A DNA stretch of 64,000 bases, taken from the NCBI RefSeq assembly GCF_040105385.1, contig NZ_JBEDNQ010000003.1, positions 372,001 through 436,000 on the forward strand. The letters run 5' to 3'. Each line of letters starts with the position of its first letter. Position 1 is the stretch's first letter. The stretch is from Pseudonocardia nematodicida (GTDB taxonomy: Bacteria; Actinomycetota; Actinomycetes; Mycobacteriales; Pseudonocardiaceae). The notes under the pieces were generated by a model that searched no databases, was not told where the DNA came from, and saw only the letters and a list, made by a program, of their open reading frames with translations. Both the position numbers and the translations under genes were made by a program. Shown here piece after piece: positions 48,869-58,204 of the stretch.

Positions 48869-49327
48869 TCAGTCCCCGGGCATGATCGTGGCGGCCAGCA
48901 CGGCGCCGAGCTCCCGGCAGGCGGCGCGGGCGGCCGCGTCCGGGGCGCCGACGACCTCGACCGGCGCGGCGGCCGCGGACCAGCCCATGCCCTCGGCGAT
49001 CGTCCGTACCGACCGGGTCGCCCCGGAGGTGTCCGATCCGCCGTGCACCCAGAGGCCGTAGGGCAGGCCGCGGGTGTCCTCGCCGCAGACGTAGTAGACC
49101 TGGTCCAGGAAGTGCTTGAGCGCCCCGGACATGTAGCCGATGTTGGCCGGTGTCCCCAGCAGCACCGCGTCCGCGGCCAGCAGGTCCGATGCGGTCGCGG
49201 CGAGCGCGGCGCGGGTGACGGTCTCCACCCCGGTGATCTCGGGGTCCGCCGCGCCCGCGGTGACCTCGGCCAGCAGCTCGGCCGTCGCCGGGGACGGCGT
49301 GTGGTGCACCACCAGCAGCGTGGTCAC
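48869..49327 (-). CDS. Flavodoxin / NADPH-dependent FMN reductase-like protein
   Basis: 152 residues with a flavodoxin-like fold: VVHHTPSPATAELLAEVTAGA (phosphate loop), DAVLLGTPANIGYMSGALKHFLDQV and GSDTSGATRSVRTIAEGMG. GTG 49327 overlaps the stop of the phosphomutase gene (GTGA), so it is the third gene of a deoD-pmmB operon. Redox partner unknown. Confidence 0.83.
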   Translation of the reverse strand: MTTLLVVHHTPSPATAELLAEVTAGAADPEITGVETVTRAALAATASDLLAADAVLLGTPANIGYMSGALKHFLDQVYYVCGEDTRGLPYGLWVHGGSDTSGATRSVRTIAEGMGWSAAAAPVEVVGAPDAAARAACRELGAVLAATIMPGD

Positions 49328-51024
49328 GCGTCCCCCCGCAGCAGCGCGTCGACCTCGGACCGCAGGGCCGCGAGCCGGTCCGCCGCCCGCTCCCGGGACG
49401 CCGGGACGAGCGCCGGGTCGCCGGTGGGGGCCTCGACGACCTCCAGGTAGGCCTTCAGCTTCGGCTCGGTCCCGGACGGCCGCACGACGACCCGGACGCC
49501 GTCGCGCCGCAGCCGCAACACGTCCGGCGCCGGGCGGTCGGCCTCCCAGCCCGACGGCGGCCGTGCGCGCAGCCGCGCCACCGCGGCGTCGCGGGGGCCG
49601 GGTTCCATCCGCAGCGAGACGCCCTCGGTGAGATGCACACCGACCTCGGCGGCCAGCTCGTCGAGCCGCTCCGGGACCGACGACCCGGCGGCCGCCAGCC
49701 CGCGCACGAGGTCGGCGGCGAGCACGGCCGCGGAGACGCCGTCCTTGTCCCGTACCCCGTCCGGGTCGACGCAGAGGCCGATCGCCTCCTCGTAGCCGAA
49801 GACCAGCCCGGGGCCGCCGCGCACGATCCACTTGAACCCGGTCAGCGTCTCGGCGGACCGGGCGCCGCGGGCCGCCGCGACCCGGCCCAGCATCGACGAC
49901 GACACGACGGTCGTCGCCACCAGCGGGTCGTCGTAGGCGCCGGTGCGCAGCAGGTGGTCGGCGAGCAGGACCCCGGCCTCGTCGCCGGAGAGCATCCGCC
50001 AGCCGCCGTACGCGGCCCCGCCCGCGGCCGGCACGCCGATCGCGCACCGGTCGGCGTCCGGGTCGAGCGCGATCGCGAGGTCCGCGCCGGAGCCGTGCGC
50101 GAGCTCGAGCAGCGCGTCGGTGGCGCCGGGCTCCTCCGGGTTGGGGAACGCGACCGTCGGGAAGTCCGGGTCGGGCCGGGCCTGGGACGCGACGACCCGG
50201 ACTCCCGGGACCCCGGTGCGGGCCAGCGCCGCGGTCACCAGCGCGCCGCCGACGCCGTGCATCGGGGTCAGCGCCACCCGCGGTGCCGGGCCGGCCGGGG
50301 TGCGCGGCAGGGTCGCCACCCGGTCCAGGTAGGCGGCGGTGACCGCGTCCGTGACGTCGGAGGCGGGGACGGCGCCCAGCGGGACCGACACCGCGGGCGG
50401 CGCGGCGGTGATCGCGGCCTCGATCCCGGCGTCGGCCGGGGGGACGATCTGGGCGCCGTCGCCCTCCGGACCGTCGGCCGCGTCGCCGCCGAGGTAGACC
50501 TTGTAGCCGTTGTCCGCCGGCGGGTTGTGCGAGGCGGTGACGGCGATCCCGGCGACCGCGCCGAGGTGCCGCACGGCGAACGCGACCAGCGGGGTCGGCA
50601 CCGGCCCGTCGAGCACGACGGGGGTCAGCCCGGCCCCGGCCAGCACCCGGGCCGCGGCGTCGGCGAACGCGGCCGAGCCGTGCCGCGCGTCCCGCCCGAC
50701 GACGACGGCGCCGGCCGGCTCGCCGGGGCGTGCGGGCTCGCCGAGCCGCGCGGTCAGCCAGGCGGCCAGCCCGGCCGTCGCCCGGGTCACCACCGCGACG
50801 TTCATGCCCGACGGCCCGGCCCGCACCGGTCCGCGCAGCCCGGCGGTGCCGAACCGCAGCGGTCCGGACATCCGGTCGGCCAGCTCGGTGACCGCGCCGT
50901 CCGTCGCGGGGCCGCCGGCCATCCCCGTCGCGACCAGGCGCTGCAGCTCGGCGCGGGTGTCCGGGTCGGGATCGTCGGCGATCCAGCGCAGCGCGGCGTC
51001 GCGCAGCTCGGGGCGCAGCGCCAT
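49324..51024 (-). CDS. pmmB: Phosphohexomutase family protein (PmmB; possible phosphopentomutase)
   Basis: 566 residues, α-D-phosphohexomutase superfamily. Active-site Ser loop TASHNPPADNGYK, metal loop DPDADRCAIG, sugar loop GYEEAIG and phosphate loop RPSGTEPKLK are all intact. The length is that of the PGM2/PmmB group, which includes phosphopentomutases. Overlap of its ATG with the deoD stop (ATGA) suggests it interconverts (deoxy)ribose 1- and 5-phosphate released by DeoD and DeoA; this is inference. Confidence 0.88.
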   Translation of the reverse strand: MALRPELRDAALRWIADDPDPDTRAELQRLVATGMAGGPATDGAVTELADRMSGPLRFGTAGLRGPVRAGPSGMNVAVVTRATAGLAAWLTARLGEPARPGEPAGAVVVGRDARHGSAAFADAAARVLAGAGLTPVVLDGPVPTPLVAFAVRHLGAVAGIAVTASHNPPADNGYKVYLGGDAADGPEGDGAQIVPPADAGIEAAITAAPPAVSVPLGAVPASDVTDAVTAAYLDRVATLPRTPAGPAPRVALTPMHGVGGALVTAALARTGVPGVRVVASQARPDPDFPTVAFPNPEEPGATDALLELAHGSGADLAIALDPDADRCAIGVPAAGGAAYGGWRMLSGDEAGVLLADHLLRTGAYDDPLVATTVVSSSMLGRVAAARGARSAETLTGFKWIVRGGPGLVFGYEEAIGLCVDPDGVRDKDGVSAAVLAADLVRGLAAAGSSVPERLDELAAEVGVHLTEGVSLRMEPGPRDAAVARLRARPPSGWEADRPAPDVLRLRRDGVRVVVRPSGTEPKLKAYLEVVEAPTGDPALVPASRERAADRLAALRSEVDALLRGDA

Positions 51025-51818
51025 CAGACCCGGGCGACGAGGTCGCGCAGCAGCTCGCCCATCCGGGTCGCCGCGGCCTGTCCGGCGTCGAGCACCTCCT
51101 GGTGGTTCAGCGGCTGGCCGGACAGGCCGGCGGCCAGGTTGGTCACCAGCGAGAGCCCGCAGACCTCCAGCCCGGCGGCGCGGGCGGCGATCGTCTCCAT
51201 CACCGTCGACATGCCGACCAGGTCCGCGCCGAGGGTGCGCAGCATCCGGATCTCGGCGGGCGTCTCGAAGTGCGGGCCCGGCAGGCCGGCGTAGACGCCC
51301 TCGGTCAGCGACGGGTCGAGCTCGCGGGCCGCGGCGCGCAGCCGCGGGGAGTAGGCCTCGGTCAGGTCGACGAAGTCCGCGCCGACCAGCGGGGAGCGGG
51401 CCAGCAGGTTCAGGTGGTCGGCGATCAGCACCGGCTGCCCGACGGACAGGCCCTCGGTGATCCCGCCCGCCGCGTTGGTGAGCACGATCGCACCGACCCC
51501 GGCCGCGGCGGCCGTGCGCACCCCGTGCACGACGGGGTCGACGCCGTGTCCCTCGTAGAGGTGCGTGCGGCCGAGCAGCACCAGCACCCGGCGGTCGCCG
51601 ACGCTCAGCGAGCGGGCCGTGCCGCCGTGCCCGACCGCCGACGGCGCGACGAAGCCGGGCAGCTCGGCCATGGGGAGCTCGGTGTCCGGGGTGCCGAGGA
51701 CGTCGGCGGCGGGGCGCCAGCCGGAGCCGAGCACCACGGCGACGTCGTGGGTGTCGGCGCCGGTGCGGCGGGCCAGCTCGGCGGCGGCCTCCTGGGCGAG
51801 CTTCGCGGGGGCGGACAT
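51024..51818 (-). CDS. deoD: Purine nucleoside phosphorylase (trimeric, PNP type)
   Basis: 264 residues of the trimeric PNP (PunA-like) family, called deoD in mycobacteria (Rv3307). It cleaves (deoxy)inosine and guanosine to base and pentose 1-phosphate. LGSGWRPAAD (phosphate Ser), GRTHLYEGHG, LTNAAGGI, GLPGPHFETPAEIR, GMSTVMETIAAR and LVTNLAAG are seen. The -10 TAGGCT on the minus strand (51826-51831) ends 7 bases before ATG 51818, implying a leaderless transcript. Confidence 0.94.
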   Translation of the reverse strand: MSAPAKLAQEAAAELARRTGADTHDVAVVLGSGWRPAADVLGTPDTELPMAELPGFVAPSAVGHGGTARSLSVGDRRVLVLLGRTHLYEGHGVDPVVHGVRTAAAAGVGAIVLTNAAGGITEGLSVGQPVLIADHLNLLARSPLVGADFVDLTEAYSPRLRAAARELDPSLTEGVYAGLPGPHFETPAEIRMLRTLGADLVGMSTVMETIAARAAGLEVCGLSLVTNLAAGLSGQPLNHQEVLDAGQAAATRMGELLRDLVARV

Positions 51819-51825
51819 GCCGATC

Positions 51826-51831
51826 AGCCTA
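51826..51831 (-). promoter_or_regulatory. -10 element of the deoD-pmmB operon
   Basis: TAGGCT read on the minus strand, 7 bases before the deoD start. Identical in sequence to the dnaE2 -10. Confidence 0.55.
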
Positions 51832-51853
51832 GTGCGCGGCGGTCGGCGGCCCG

Positions 51854-53581
51854 TCAGCCCGCGGTGCCCCGGAACCCGGCGACGACGGCGTCGAACAGCC
51901 GGGTCGTGGCGCCCTCGGCCTGCCCGGTCGGCGAGGTCAGCTGCAGGACCCACACCCCGTCGGGTCCCCGGCCGGGGACGATCTGCATCAGCGTGCTGCG
52001 TTCCTGGGTGCCGCTCCTGGTGGTGAGGGCGAGCCGGCTCGACCCGTCCGGCATCGTCTCGACCGGGTCGGCGTCGACGGCGTCGACACCGAGCGCCTCC
52101 GGGGTGAGTGCGTCGGTGACGGCGGCGACCGACGGCGCGGGGCGTACCGAGATCTCCTGCCGGCCGTCCGGGCTGACGAACCGCACGACGGTCGTCTCCG
52201 CGTCGTCCGGGGCACCGGCCGAGGAACGCTGGGACGCCCAGTCCTGCGGGACCGCGACCGAGAAGCCGAGCGGATCGGAGTGCGCCACGCGCGGGGTCCG
52301 CTCGGTGGCCACGGTGATCGTGCTGAGCGCCTCCTGCCCGGACAGGGTCCGGACGCCGACGAACCCCGCCAGTGCGCCCAGCAGCACCAGCAGCGCGCCG
52401 CCGAGGACGAGCGGGATCCCGCCGAGCACCCGGGCGGAACCACCCGCCCGCGCCCGCTCGTCGCGGGACGGGGCGGCGCCGGAGCGGCCGGGACGGGCCG
52501 GCGACGGCCTCGGAGCGGGCCGCTGCGGCCCGGAACGGTGCGTTCCGGGGCCGGGGAGGGCCGTGCCGGTCCCGGCGCTCGTGGGCGCCGTTCCGGCGCG
52601 GGTGTAGGTACCTGTCCCGGGTGAGACCGGCGGGGCCGGCGGTGCGGGCTGCGCGGCGGGGGCCGGCGCGCCGGAGCGGGCGGCGGGCATCCGCGCCATC
52701 ACGGTCGGGACGTCCGGGGAGCCGGGGAAGATCGGGTCGTCCGGGTCGGCGAGCAGTGGCCGCAGCCGGGTCCGGACCTCGTCCAGCGGCATCCGGCCGG
52801 CCGGTTCCTTGACCATCAGGCCGGCGATCACCTCGCCGACCGGGCCGGTGACCGTCGGGACCGGGACCGGGCCGTCGACCACCTCGGTGATCGTCTTCAC
52901 CGGGTCGCCGTCGACGTCGTAGGGCGGCCGGCCCTCGACGGCGGCGTACAGCGTGGCGCCCAGTCCCCACAGGTCCGCGGCCGGCGTCACCGGCTGGCCG
53001 GCCGCGACCTCGGGGGCGATGTAGGCGGGCGAGCCCAGCACCAGCCCCGCCGAGGTCATCGGCGCGTCGGACTCGTTGCGGGCGATGCCGAAGTCGGTGA
53101 GCTTGATCCGGCCGTCGTCGGAGATGAGGACGTTGCCCGGCTTGACGTCCCGGTGGGTGATGCCGGCCCGGTGCGCCGCGCGCAGCGCGGCCGCCGTCCC
53201 GAAGCCGACGACGCCGGCCTGCGCGGCGTCCAGCCGGCCCAGCTCGGAGATCGCCACGGCCAGGTTCTTCGACGGCACCAGCTCCATGACGACCAGCGGC
53301 TCGTCGCCACCGTGGTCGAGGACGTCGAAGACGGTCACCACGTTCGGGTGCGAGAGCCCGGCCAGCGCGCGCGCCTCACGCATGATCCGTTCACGGAGCT
53401 CCTGCTCCTCGCCCGGCGGGATGCCGTGCGGGAACTTCAGCTCCTTGAGCGCGACCCGGCGCTGCAGGACGTCGTCGAAACCGGACCACACGGTGCCCAT
53501 CGCGCCGCTGCCGAGCGGACCGTCGACGCGGTAACGCCCGGCGATCTGACGGCGCTGGACCTCGCCCTCGGGAACGGACAC
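51854..53581 (-). CDS. Transmembrane Ser/Thr protein kinase
   Basis: 575 residues. The kinase domain (~12-270) is intact: GSGAMGTVW, VALKELK, HRDVKPGN, DFG and SPAYIAPE. A Pro/Ala-rich linker (~300-400) and one membrane helix (LVLGGALLVLLGALAGFVGV) lead to an extracellular domain (~430-575) with GFSVAVPQDW, resembling PknH/LpqN-like sensor regions. GTG 53581 is preferred because GACAAT (53589-53594, minus strand) ends 7 bases upstream; GTG 53626 would add 15 residues. The signal sensed is unknown. Confidence 0.88.
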   Translation of the reverse strand: MSVPEGEVQRRQIAGRYRVDGPLGSGAMGTVWSGFDDVLQRRVALKELKFPHGIPPGEEQELRERIMREARALAGLSHPNVVTVFDVLDHGGDEPLVVMELVPSKNLAVAISELGRLDAAQAGVVGFGTAAALRAAHRAGITHRDVKPGNVLISDDGRIKLTDFGIARNESDAPMTSAGLVLGSPAYIAPEVAAGQPVTPAADLWGLGATLYAAVEGRPPYDVDGDPVKTITEVVDGPVPVPTVTGPVGEVIAGLMVKEPAGRMPLDEVRTRLRPLLADPDDPIFPGSPDVPTVMARMPAARSGAPAPAAQPAPPAPPVSPGTGTYTRAGTAPTSAGTGTALPGPGTHRSGPQRPAPRPSPARPGRSGAAPSRDERARAGGSARVLGGIPLVLGGALLVLLGALAGFVGVRTLSGQEALSTITVATERTPRVAHSDPLGFSVAVPQDWASQRSSAGAPDDAETTVVRFVSPDGRQEISVRPAPSVAAVTDALTPEALGVDAVDADPVETMPDGSSRLALTTRSGTQERSTLMQIVPGRGPDGVWVLQLTSPTGQAEGATTRLFDAVVAGFRGTAG

Positions 53582-53626
53582 GCCGGTGATTGTCCCATCG
53601 CCCCCCGACAGCCTTGCCTCAGCCAC

Positions 53627-53996
53627 CGACTGTCACGGGGCGTTCCCGCTGCTCACGATGCGTCACACTCGCCGCGCCGGACGGCACGCCGGGCGGGACG
53701 GGCGCACGATGGTCACAGCGCGGCGACGACGGGGACACGACGCGGGGGGCACGCGCCGGTGAACGGCCGTCCGCGCCGCTCGTCGCGGGTCCGCCCGCCC
53801 GTTCACCAGATGCGGTGAACCCGCTGGCAGCACGCCGCCGACCCCTCGTCGCGCGGAGGCGTGAACTGAAGATTTCGACTGGAACACCGCCGGACGGGTG
53901 AGCACCATGAAGTACCGGTCGGGCACGACAGGTCGCATGCGACACCGCATCGCCGACGCCGCGTGACCCGGACGTCCGGAGGACGAGGAGGACCAG
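53627..53996. other. Divergent promoter region of the kinase and M20 hydrolase genes
   Basis: 370 bases, no gene. A perfect 12-bp palindrome GTCGCATGCGAC lies at 53932-53943, 54 bases before the hydrolase start, and may be an operator. The ribosome binding site GAGGAGGA is at 53985-53992. Confidence 0.45.
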
Positions 53997-55241
53997 GTGA
54001 CTGCGTTGCAGGTCCGTACCGAGCTTCCCGAGATCGCCGATCTGCCGGTCGACGACCTCGGAGCCGGCACGGGTCCGGCCTGGCTGGACTCGTGGATGCG
54101 GGCGCACAAGGGCGAGATCGTCGGCTGGCGTCGCGCGATCCACGCACAGCCGGAACTGGCCCGTCGTGAGCACCTGACGACGGCGCGGGTGTCCGAGACG
54201 CTGCTGCGGGCCGGTCTCGAGCCGCGCACGCTCGCCGGTGGCACCGGCGTCGTCTGCGACGTCGGGCACGGCGAACCGCTGGTCGCGCTGCGCGCCGACA
54301 TGGACGCGCTGCCGCTCCAGGAGCAGACCGGTCTGGGGTTCGCCTCCGCCGTCCCCGGCGTCATGCACGCCTGCGGGCACGACGCGCACACCGCGATGCT
54401 GCTCGGCGCCGCGCTGGCGCTGCACTCCGCGCCGTCGCTGCCGGGTCGCGTCCGGCTGGTGTTCCAGCCGGCCGAGGAGGTGCAGCCCGGGGGCGCGCTC
54501 GACGTCGTCGAGCAGGGCGTCATGGAGGACGTGTCGCGGATCTTCGCGCTGCACTGCGACCCGCGCCTGGAGGTCGGCAGGCTCGGCACCCGGGTCGGGC
54601 CGATCACCTCGGCCTGCGACCTGATCGAGGTGCGGCTGACCTCGCCGGGCGGGCACACGTCGCGCCCGCACCTCACTGCCGACCTCGTCGAGGCGCTCGG
54701 CCTGCTGGTCACCCAGGTCCCGCTGCTGCTGACCCGGCACGTGGACCCGCGGTCGGGCACCGTCCTGACCTGGGGCGCGGTGCACGCCGGCGACGCCGCC
54801 AATGCGATCCCGCAGTCCGGCCTGCTGCGCGGCACGCTGCGCACCGCCGACCACACCACCTGGACCGAGCTCGAGGACACCCTGCGTGCGCTGGTCGCCT
54901 CGGTGCTGGCCCCGACCGGCGTCGGGTACGTGCTCGACCACGTCCGCGGCGTCCCGCCGGTGGTCAACGACGCCGTCTCCACCGGCCTGCTCCGCGAGGC
55001 CGCGACGACCGTCGGCGGCGAGACCGCCGACGCGGACACCGAGCAGTCCTCGGGCGGCGAGGACTTCGCCTGGTACCTGGAGCACGCGCGGGGCGCGATG
55101 GCCCGGCTCGGCGTCTGGCCGGGCAGCGGGCCGAAGCGGGACATCCACCAGCCGACCTTCGACCTGGACGAGCGGGCACTGCCCTTCGGCTCCCGGATCC
55201 TGGTCCAGGCCGCCCTCGGCGCGCTGACCCAGGAATCCTGA
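53997..55241 (+). CDS. M20 family amidohydrolase (AmiA/AmiB-like)
   Basis: 414 residues. Metal ligands and catalytic residues: ALRADMDALP, HACGHDAHT, FQPAEEVQPGG, and HCDPRLEVG in the second half. A dimerisation domain (~215-330) includes SPGGHTSRPH. Members hydrolyse N-acyl or N-carbamoyl amino acids. Its place between deoD/pmmB and lpdA matches amiA1/amiB1 in mycobacteria (only one copy here). GTG 53997 has GAGGAGGA 4-5 bases upstream. Confidence 0.9.
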   Translation: MTALQVRTELPEIADLPVDDLGAGTGPAWLDSWMRAHKGEIVGWRRAIHAQPELARREHLTTARVSETLLRAGLEPRTLAGGTGVVCDVGHGEPLVALRADMDALPLQEQTGLGFASAVPGVMHACGHDAHTAMLLGAALALHSAPSLPGRVRLVFQPAEEVQPGGALDVVEQGVMEDVSRIFALHCDPRLEVGRLGTRVGPITSACDLIEVRLTSPGGHTSRPHLTADLVEALGLLVTQVPLLLTRHVDPRSGTVLTWGAVHAGDAANAIPQSGLLRGTLRTADHTTWTELEDTLRALVASVLAPTGVGYVLDHVRGVPPVVNDAVSTGLLREAATTVGGETADADTEQSSGGEDFAWYLEHARGAMARLGVWPGSGPKRDIHQPTFDLDERALPFGSRILVQAALGALTQES

Positions 55242-55299
55242 CCCCCGGACGTCGCTCGCCGGCCTCGGTCCCCCGCAGACCGGAGGGGGAGGGCGGCGG

Positions 55300-55758
55300 T
55301 CAACCGCCGGGGGAGGACTTCTTGCTCGGGCGGCTGCGCAGCTCGTTGACGTAGTCGTCGGGGGCGCCGGCGGTCTCCGCGGCGTCGGCGATCACGCCGA
55401 GGTAGCGGGCCGAGGGCTCGCCGCCCTCGTAGGCGTTGAGCACGTAGACGAAGGCGAGCACGCTGCCGTCCAGGGTGGCGACCCGCAGACGCAGCTTCTT
55501 GTGCATCCCGAGCTCACCGCCCTCCCAGCGGTCCAGCTGCTTCTCGTCGTGCTCAGGGACGTCGTAGAGCACCATGAAGACCTGCGAGCCCGGCTCCTCC
55601 ACCACGGTGGAGAGCGCGCCCTCCCAGGTGTAGTCCTCGCCGCCGAACGTCAGCCGCCAGCCCTGGAGCCACCCGGTCCCGGCCATCGGCGAGTGCGGGG
55701 CGCGCTCCTTCATCTGCTCGGGGTCCATGTTCGACCCGTAGGCGGCGTACAGCGGCAC
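55300..55758 (-). CDS. Gamma-glutamylcyclotransferase-like protein (Rv3304 type)
   Basis: 152 residues. LYAAYGSNMDPEQM is the GGCT-fold signature (YGSN loop). WEGGELGMHKK and FVYVLNAYEGGEPSARYL follow, and the end is basic. GGCT enzymes release 5-oxoproline from γ-glutamyl peptides; the acid residue for catalysis is not clear here, so activity is uncertain. The -10 TACCCT (55765-55770 complement) ends 6 bases before GTG 55758. Divergent from lpdA, as in mycobacteria. Confidence 0.8.
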   Translation of the reverse strand: MPLYAAYGSNMDPEQMKERAPHSPMAGTGWLQGWRLTFGGEDYTWEGALSTVVEEPGSQVFMVLYDVPEHDEKQLDRWEGGELGMHKKLRLRVATLDGSVLAFVYVLNAYEGGEPSARYLGVIADAAETAGAPDDYVNELRSRPSKKSSPGG

Positions 55759-55899
55759 GCGAGCAGGGTAATGGCCGCCCCGTCCGGCGCTCGACCCGCC
55801 CGCCCAGAAGAATCGGACACGCGTACTGTGAACGCCGTCGAGCCGGTGGGCGAGGCCGCCCACCCGGCCACCACCACCGACTTCTCAGGGGGACCACCC

Positions 55900-57303
55900 G
55901 TGACCCGCATCGTCATCATGGGCGGCGGACCGGCCGGGTACGAGGCCGCGCTCGTCGCGGCCCAGCACGGCAGCGAGGTGACCGTCGTCGAGCGGGACGG
56001 GATGGGCGGCGCCTGCGTCGTCTACGACTGCGTTCCCTCGAAGACCTTCATCTCCTCCGCCGCCGTCCGGGTCGACCTGCACCGGGCCGAGGACCTCGGC
56101 GTACTCGTGGACCGCGGCAACTCCGCGGTCGACCTGCCCGCGGTGAACGAGCGGGTGAAGTCGCTGGCCCTGGCACAGTCCGCGGACGTCCGGGCACGGC
56201 TGGAGGACGAGGGCGTCCGGATCATCGCCGGGACCGCCCAGTTCAGCGGGCCCGGTGCGGCCCGCGCGGCGCACGAGGTCGCCGTCACCCACACCGACGG
56301 GACGGTCGAGGAGCTCGTCGCCGACATCGTGCTGATCGCGACCGGCGCGACGCCGCGGGTGCTCGACACGGCACGTCCGGACGGCGACCGGGTCCTGGAC
56401 TGGCGCCGGCTCTACGACCTCGACGAGCTGCCCGAGCACCTGGTCGTCGTCGGCTCCGGGGTGACCGGTGCCGAGTTCTGCTCGGCCTACGTCGAGCTGG
56501 GTTGCCGGGTCACCCTGGTCTCCAGCCGGGACCGGGTGCTGCCGCACGAGGACGCCGACGCCGCCGCCGTGCTGGAGGAGGTCTTCGCCGACCGCGGCGT
56601 CGAGATCCTCGCCAACGCCCGCGCCGACAGGGTCGAGAACACCGGCGACGGCGTGCGGGTCACCCTCGCCGACGGCCGCACCGTCGAGGGCTCGCACGCG
56701 CTGATGACCGTCGGGTCGGTGCCGAACACCGCCGACCTCGGCCTCGACAAGGTCGGCATCGAGACCGACCGCGGCGGGTTCATCCCGGTCGACAAGGTCT
56801 CCCGCACCTCCGAGCCGGGCGTCTACGCGGCCGGCGACTGCACCGGCGTGCTGATGCTCGCCTCGGTGGCCGCGATGCAGGGCCGGATCGCGATGTGGCA
56901 CGCGCTCGGTGAGGGTGTGTCCCCGATCCGGCTGCGCACCGTGGCGGCCAACGTGTTCACCCGCCCGGAGATCGCGACCGTCGGCATCAGCCAGAACGCG
57001 ATCGACTCCGGCGAGGTGCCGGCCCGCACCGTCATGCTGCCGCTGTCGACGAACCCGCGGGCGAAGATGCGCGGGCTGCGCCGCGGCTTCGTCAAGCTGT
57101 TCTGCCGGCCGGCCTCCGGTGCGGTGATCGGCGGCGTCGTCGTGGCGCCGGTCGCGAGCGAGCTGATCCTGCCGATCGCGCTGGCCGTGCAGAACGGGCT
57201 CACCGTGGACGACCTGGCCCACACGTTCTCCGTCTACCCGTCGCTGTCCGGCTCGATCACCGAAGCCGGGCGCCAGCTGATGCAGCACTCCGACCTCGAC
57301 TGA
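55900..57303 (+). CDS. lpdA: NAD(P)H quinone dehydrogenase LpdA (flavoprotein)
   Basis: 467 residues, disulfide-reductase fold. FAD loop IVIMGGGPAGYEAAL, redox region GGACVVYDCVPSK, NAD loop VVVGSGVTGAEF, and FAD loop GVYAAGDCTGVLMLASVAAMQGR. The usual His-Glu pair at the C-terminus is replaced by YPSLSGSITEA, as in mycobacterial LpdA (Rv3303c), which is a quinone reductase and not a lipoamide dehydrogenase. GTG 55900 has GGGGGA 7-8 bases upstream; the -10 is probably TACTGT (55824-55829). Confidence 0.93.
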   Translation: MTRIVIMGGGPAGYEAALVAAQHGSEVTVVERDGMGGACVVYDCVPSKTFISSAAVRVDLHRAEDLGVLVDRGNSAVDLPAVNERVKSLALAQSADVRARLEDEGVRIIAGTAQFSGPGAARAAHEVAVTHTDGTVEELVADIVLIATGATPRVLDTARPDGDRVLDWRRLYDLDELPEHLVVVGSGVTGAEFCSAYVELGCRVTLVSSRDRVLPHEDADAAAVLEEVFADRGVEILANARADRVENTGDGVRVTLADGRTVEGSHALMTVGSVPNTADLGLDKVGIETDRGGFIPVDKVSRTSEPGVYAAGDCTGVLMLASVAAMQGRIAMWHALGEGVSPIRLRTVAANVFTRPEIATVGISQNAIDSGEVPARTVMLPLSTNPRAKMRGLRRGFVKLFCRPASGAVIGGVVVAPVASELILPIALAVQNGLTVDDLAHTFSVYPSLSGSITEAGRQLMQHSDLD

Positions 57304-57313
57304 GCCACCCCGC

Positions 57314-57357
57314 GTACGACGACGCCCCCGGCGGTGCCGGGGGCGTCGACGTCGTAC
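57314..57357. terminator. Terminator after lpdA
   Basis: GACGCCCCCGGC (57321-57332) with GCCGGGGGCGTC (57336-57347), extended by GTACGAC (57314-57320) with GTCGTAC (57351-57357). Serves both convergent genes. Confidence 0.85.
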
Positions 57358-57360
57358 GGC

Positions 57361-57846
57361 CTAGCTCGCGACCGGGAGGGCGACGGTGTCGTCCGTCCGG
57401 CACCCGCCGAGCGGGCACGGCGGCGGGGCCCAGCCCGGGTTCGCCGGGACCAGCCCCGCGAACGGCCACCGGCCCGCGAAGCGCTGCAGGTACCAGTAGA
57501 CGAACAGGTAGTGGTCGGGCTCCGCGGGGTCGGCCACGAGCAGCGGCCGCCCGCCGAGCCCGTCCACCCAGGCGAGGTAGTCGTGCGCCACCCGCCCGGG
57601 CGGGCGTGTCGCCCGGCGGGTGCGGAGCCAGTCCTCGGCCCGGCCGCGCCAGGCGTCCAGCGCGGTCGGGTGCACGGTCGCTCCGGGGAGCTCCCGCAGG
57701 TTGGCCGTGAAGGTGCTGATCAGGACCCCGCCGGCGCCGTACGCCGCCGAGGTCAGGGTGAGCAGGGAGTGCGGTCCCGGGATCGGGCCGTCGGTGTGCA
57801 GGTGCGTCGTCACGTGTCGTGACGACGTGCTGGTGAGCTGGGGCAT
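57361..57846 (-). CDS. Hypothetical protein
   Basis: 161 residues, no signal peptide or membrane helix. Features: SLLTLTSAAYGAGGVLISTF, a Trp-rich middle (DAWRGRAEDWLRTRRATRPPG), PLLVADPAEPDHYLFVYWYLQRFAGRWPFAGLVP and a Cys pair in PPPCPLGGCRTDD. ATG 57846 has AGGGATCC upstream. It is inserted between lpdA and accA3, which are not so separated by it in mycobacteria. Family not recognised. Confidence 0.6.
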   Translation of the reverse strand: MPQLTSTSSRHVTTHLHTDGPIPGPHSLLTLTSAAYGAGGVLISTFTANLRELPGATVHPTALDAWRGRAEDWLRTRRATRPPGRVAHDYLAWVDGLGGRPLLVADPAEPDHYLFVYWYLQRFAGRWPFAGLVPANPGWAPPPCPLGGCRTDDTVALPVAS

Positions 57847-58067
57847 GACGGATCCCTGTGCGTCGGTGGAGCGATGACGAGTGGATCCGCGGCGCGGTAC
57901 TCCGCGTGGCGGGGTCCGGGCCCCGTGGATCGGTCACACGGGTCGGGCTGTGCAGTTGTTCCGGTGCTGCCGCGGGCGCCTGTCCGGCGTGCGCGGCAGC
58001 ACCGACGCTAGGACCGGCGGTGATCACCGGTCAACGAAGGTACCCAGAGTTGGGGATCAGGTCGGTC

Positions 58068-58203
58068 CTCGGTGCAGATGCGCGGCTCCGCAGGCTGCGC
58101 GCTCGGTGCAGATGCGCGGCTCCGCAGGCTGCGCGCTCGGTGCAGATGCGCGGCTCCGCAGGCTGCGCGCTCGGTGCAGATGCGCGGCTCCGCAGGCTGC
58201 GCG
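58068..58203. repeat. 34-bp tandem repeat, four copies, abutting the accA3 stop
   Basis: Units at 58068-58101, 58102-58135, 58136-58169 and 58170-58203 are exact copies, beginning CTCGGTGCAGATGCGCGGCT. Each has internal dyad symmetry around a GCGC...GCGC core. The array ends 1 base before the accA3 stop (58205-58207 on the minus strand), so it forms the 3' untranslated region of accA3. Unit length is not a multiple of three, so it is noncoding. Confidence 0.92.
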
Positions 58204-58204
58204 C

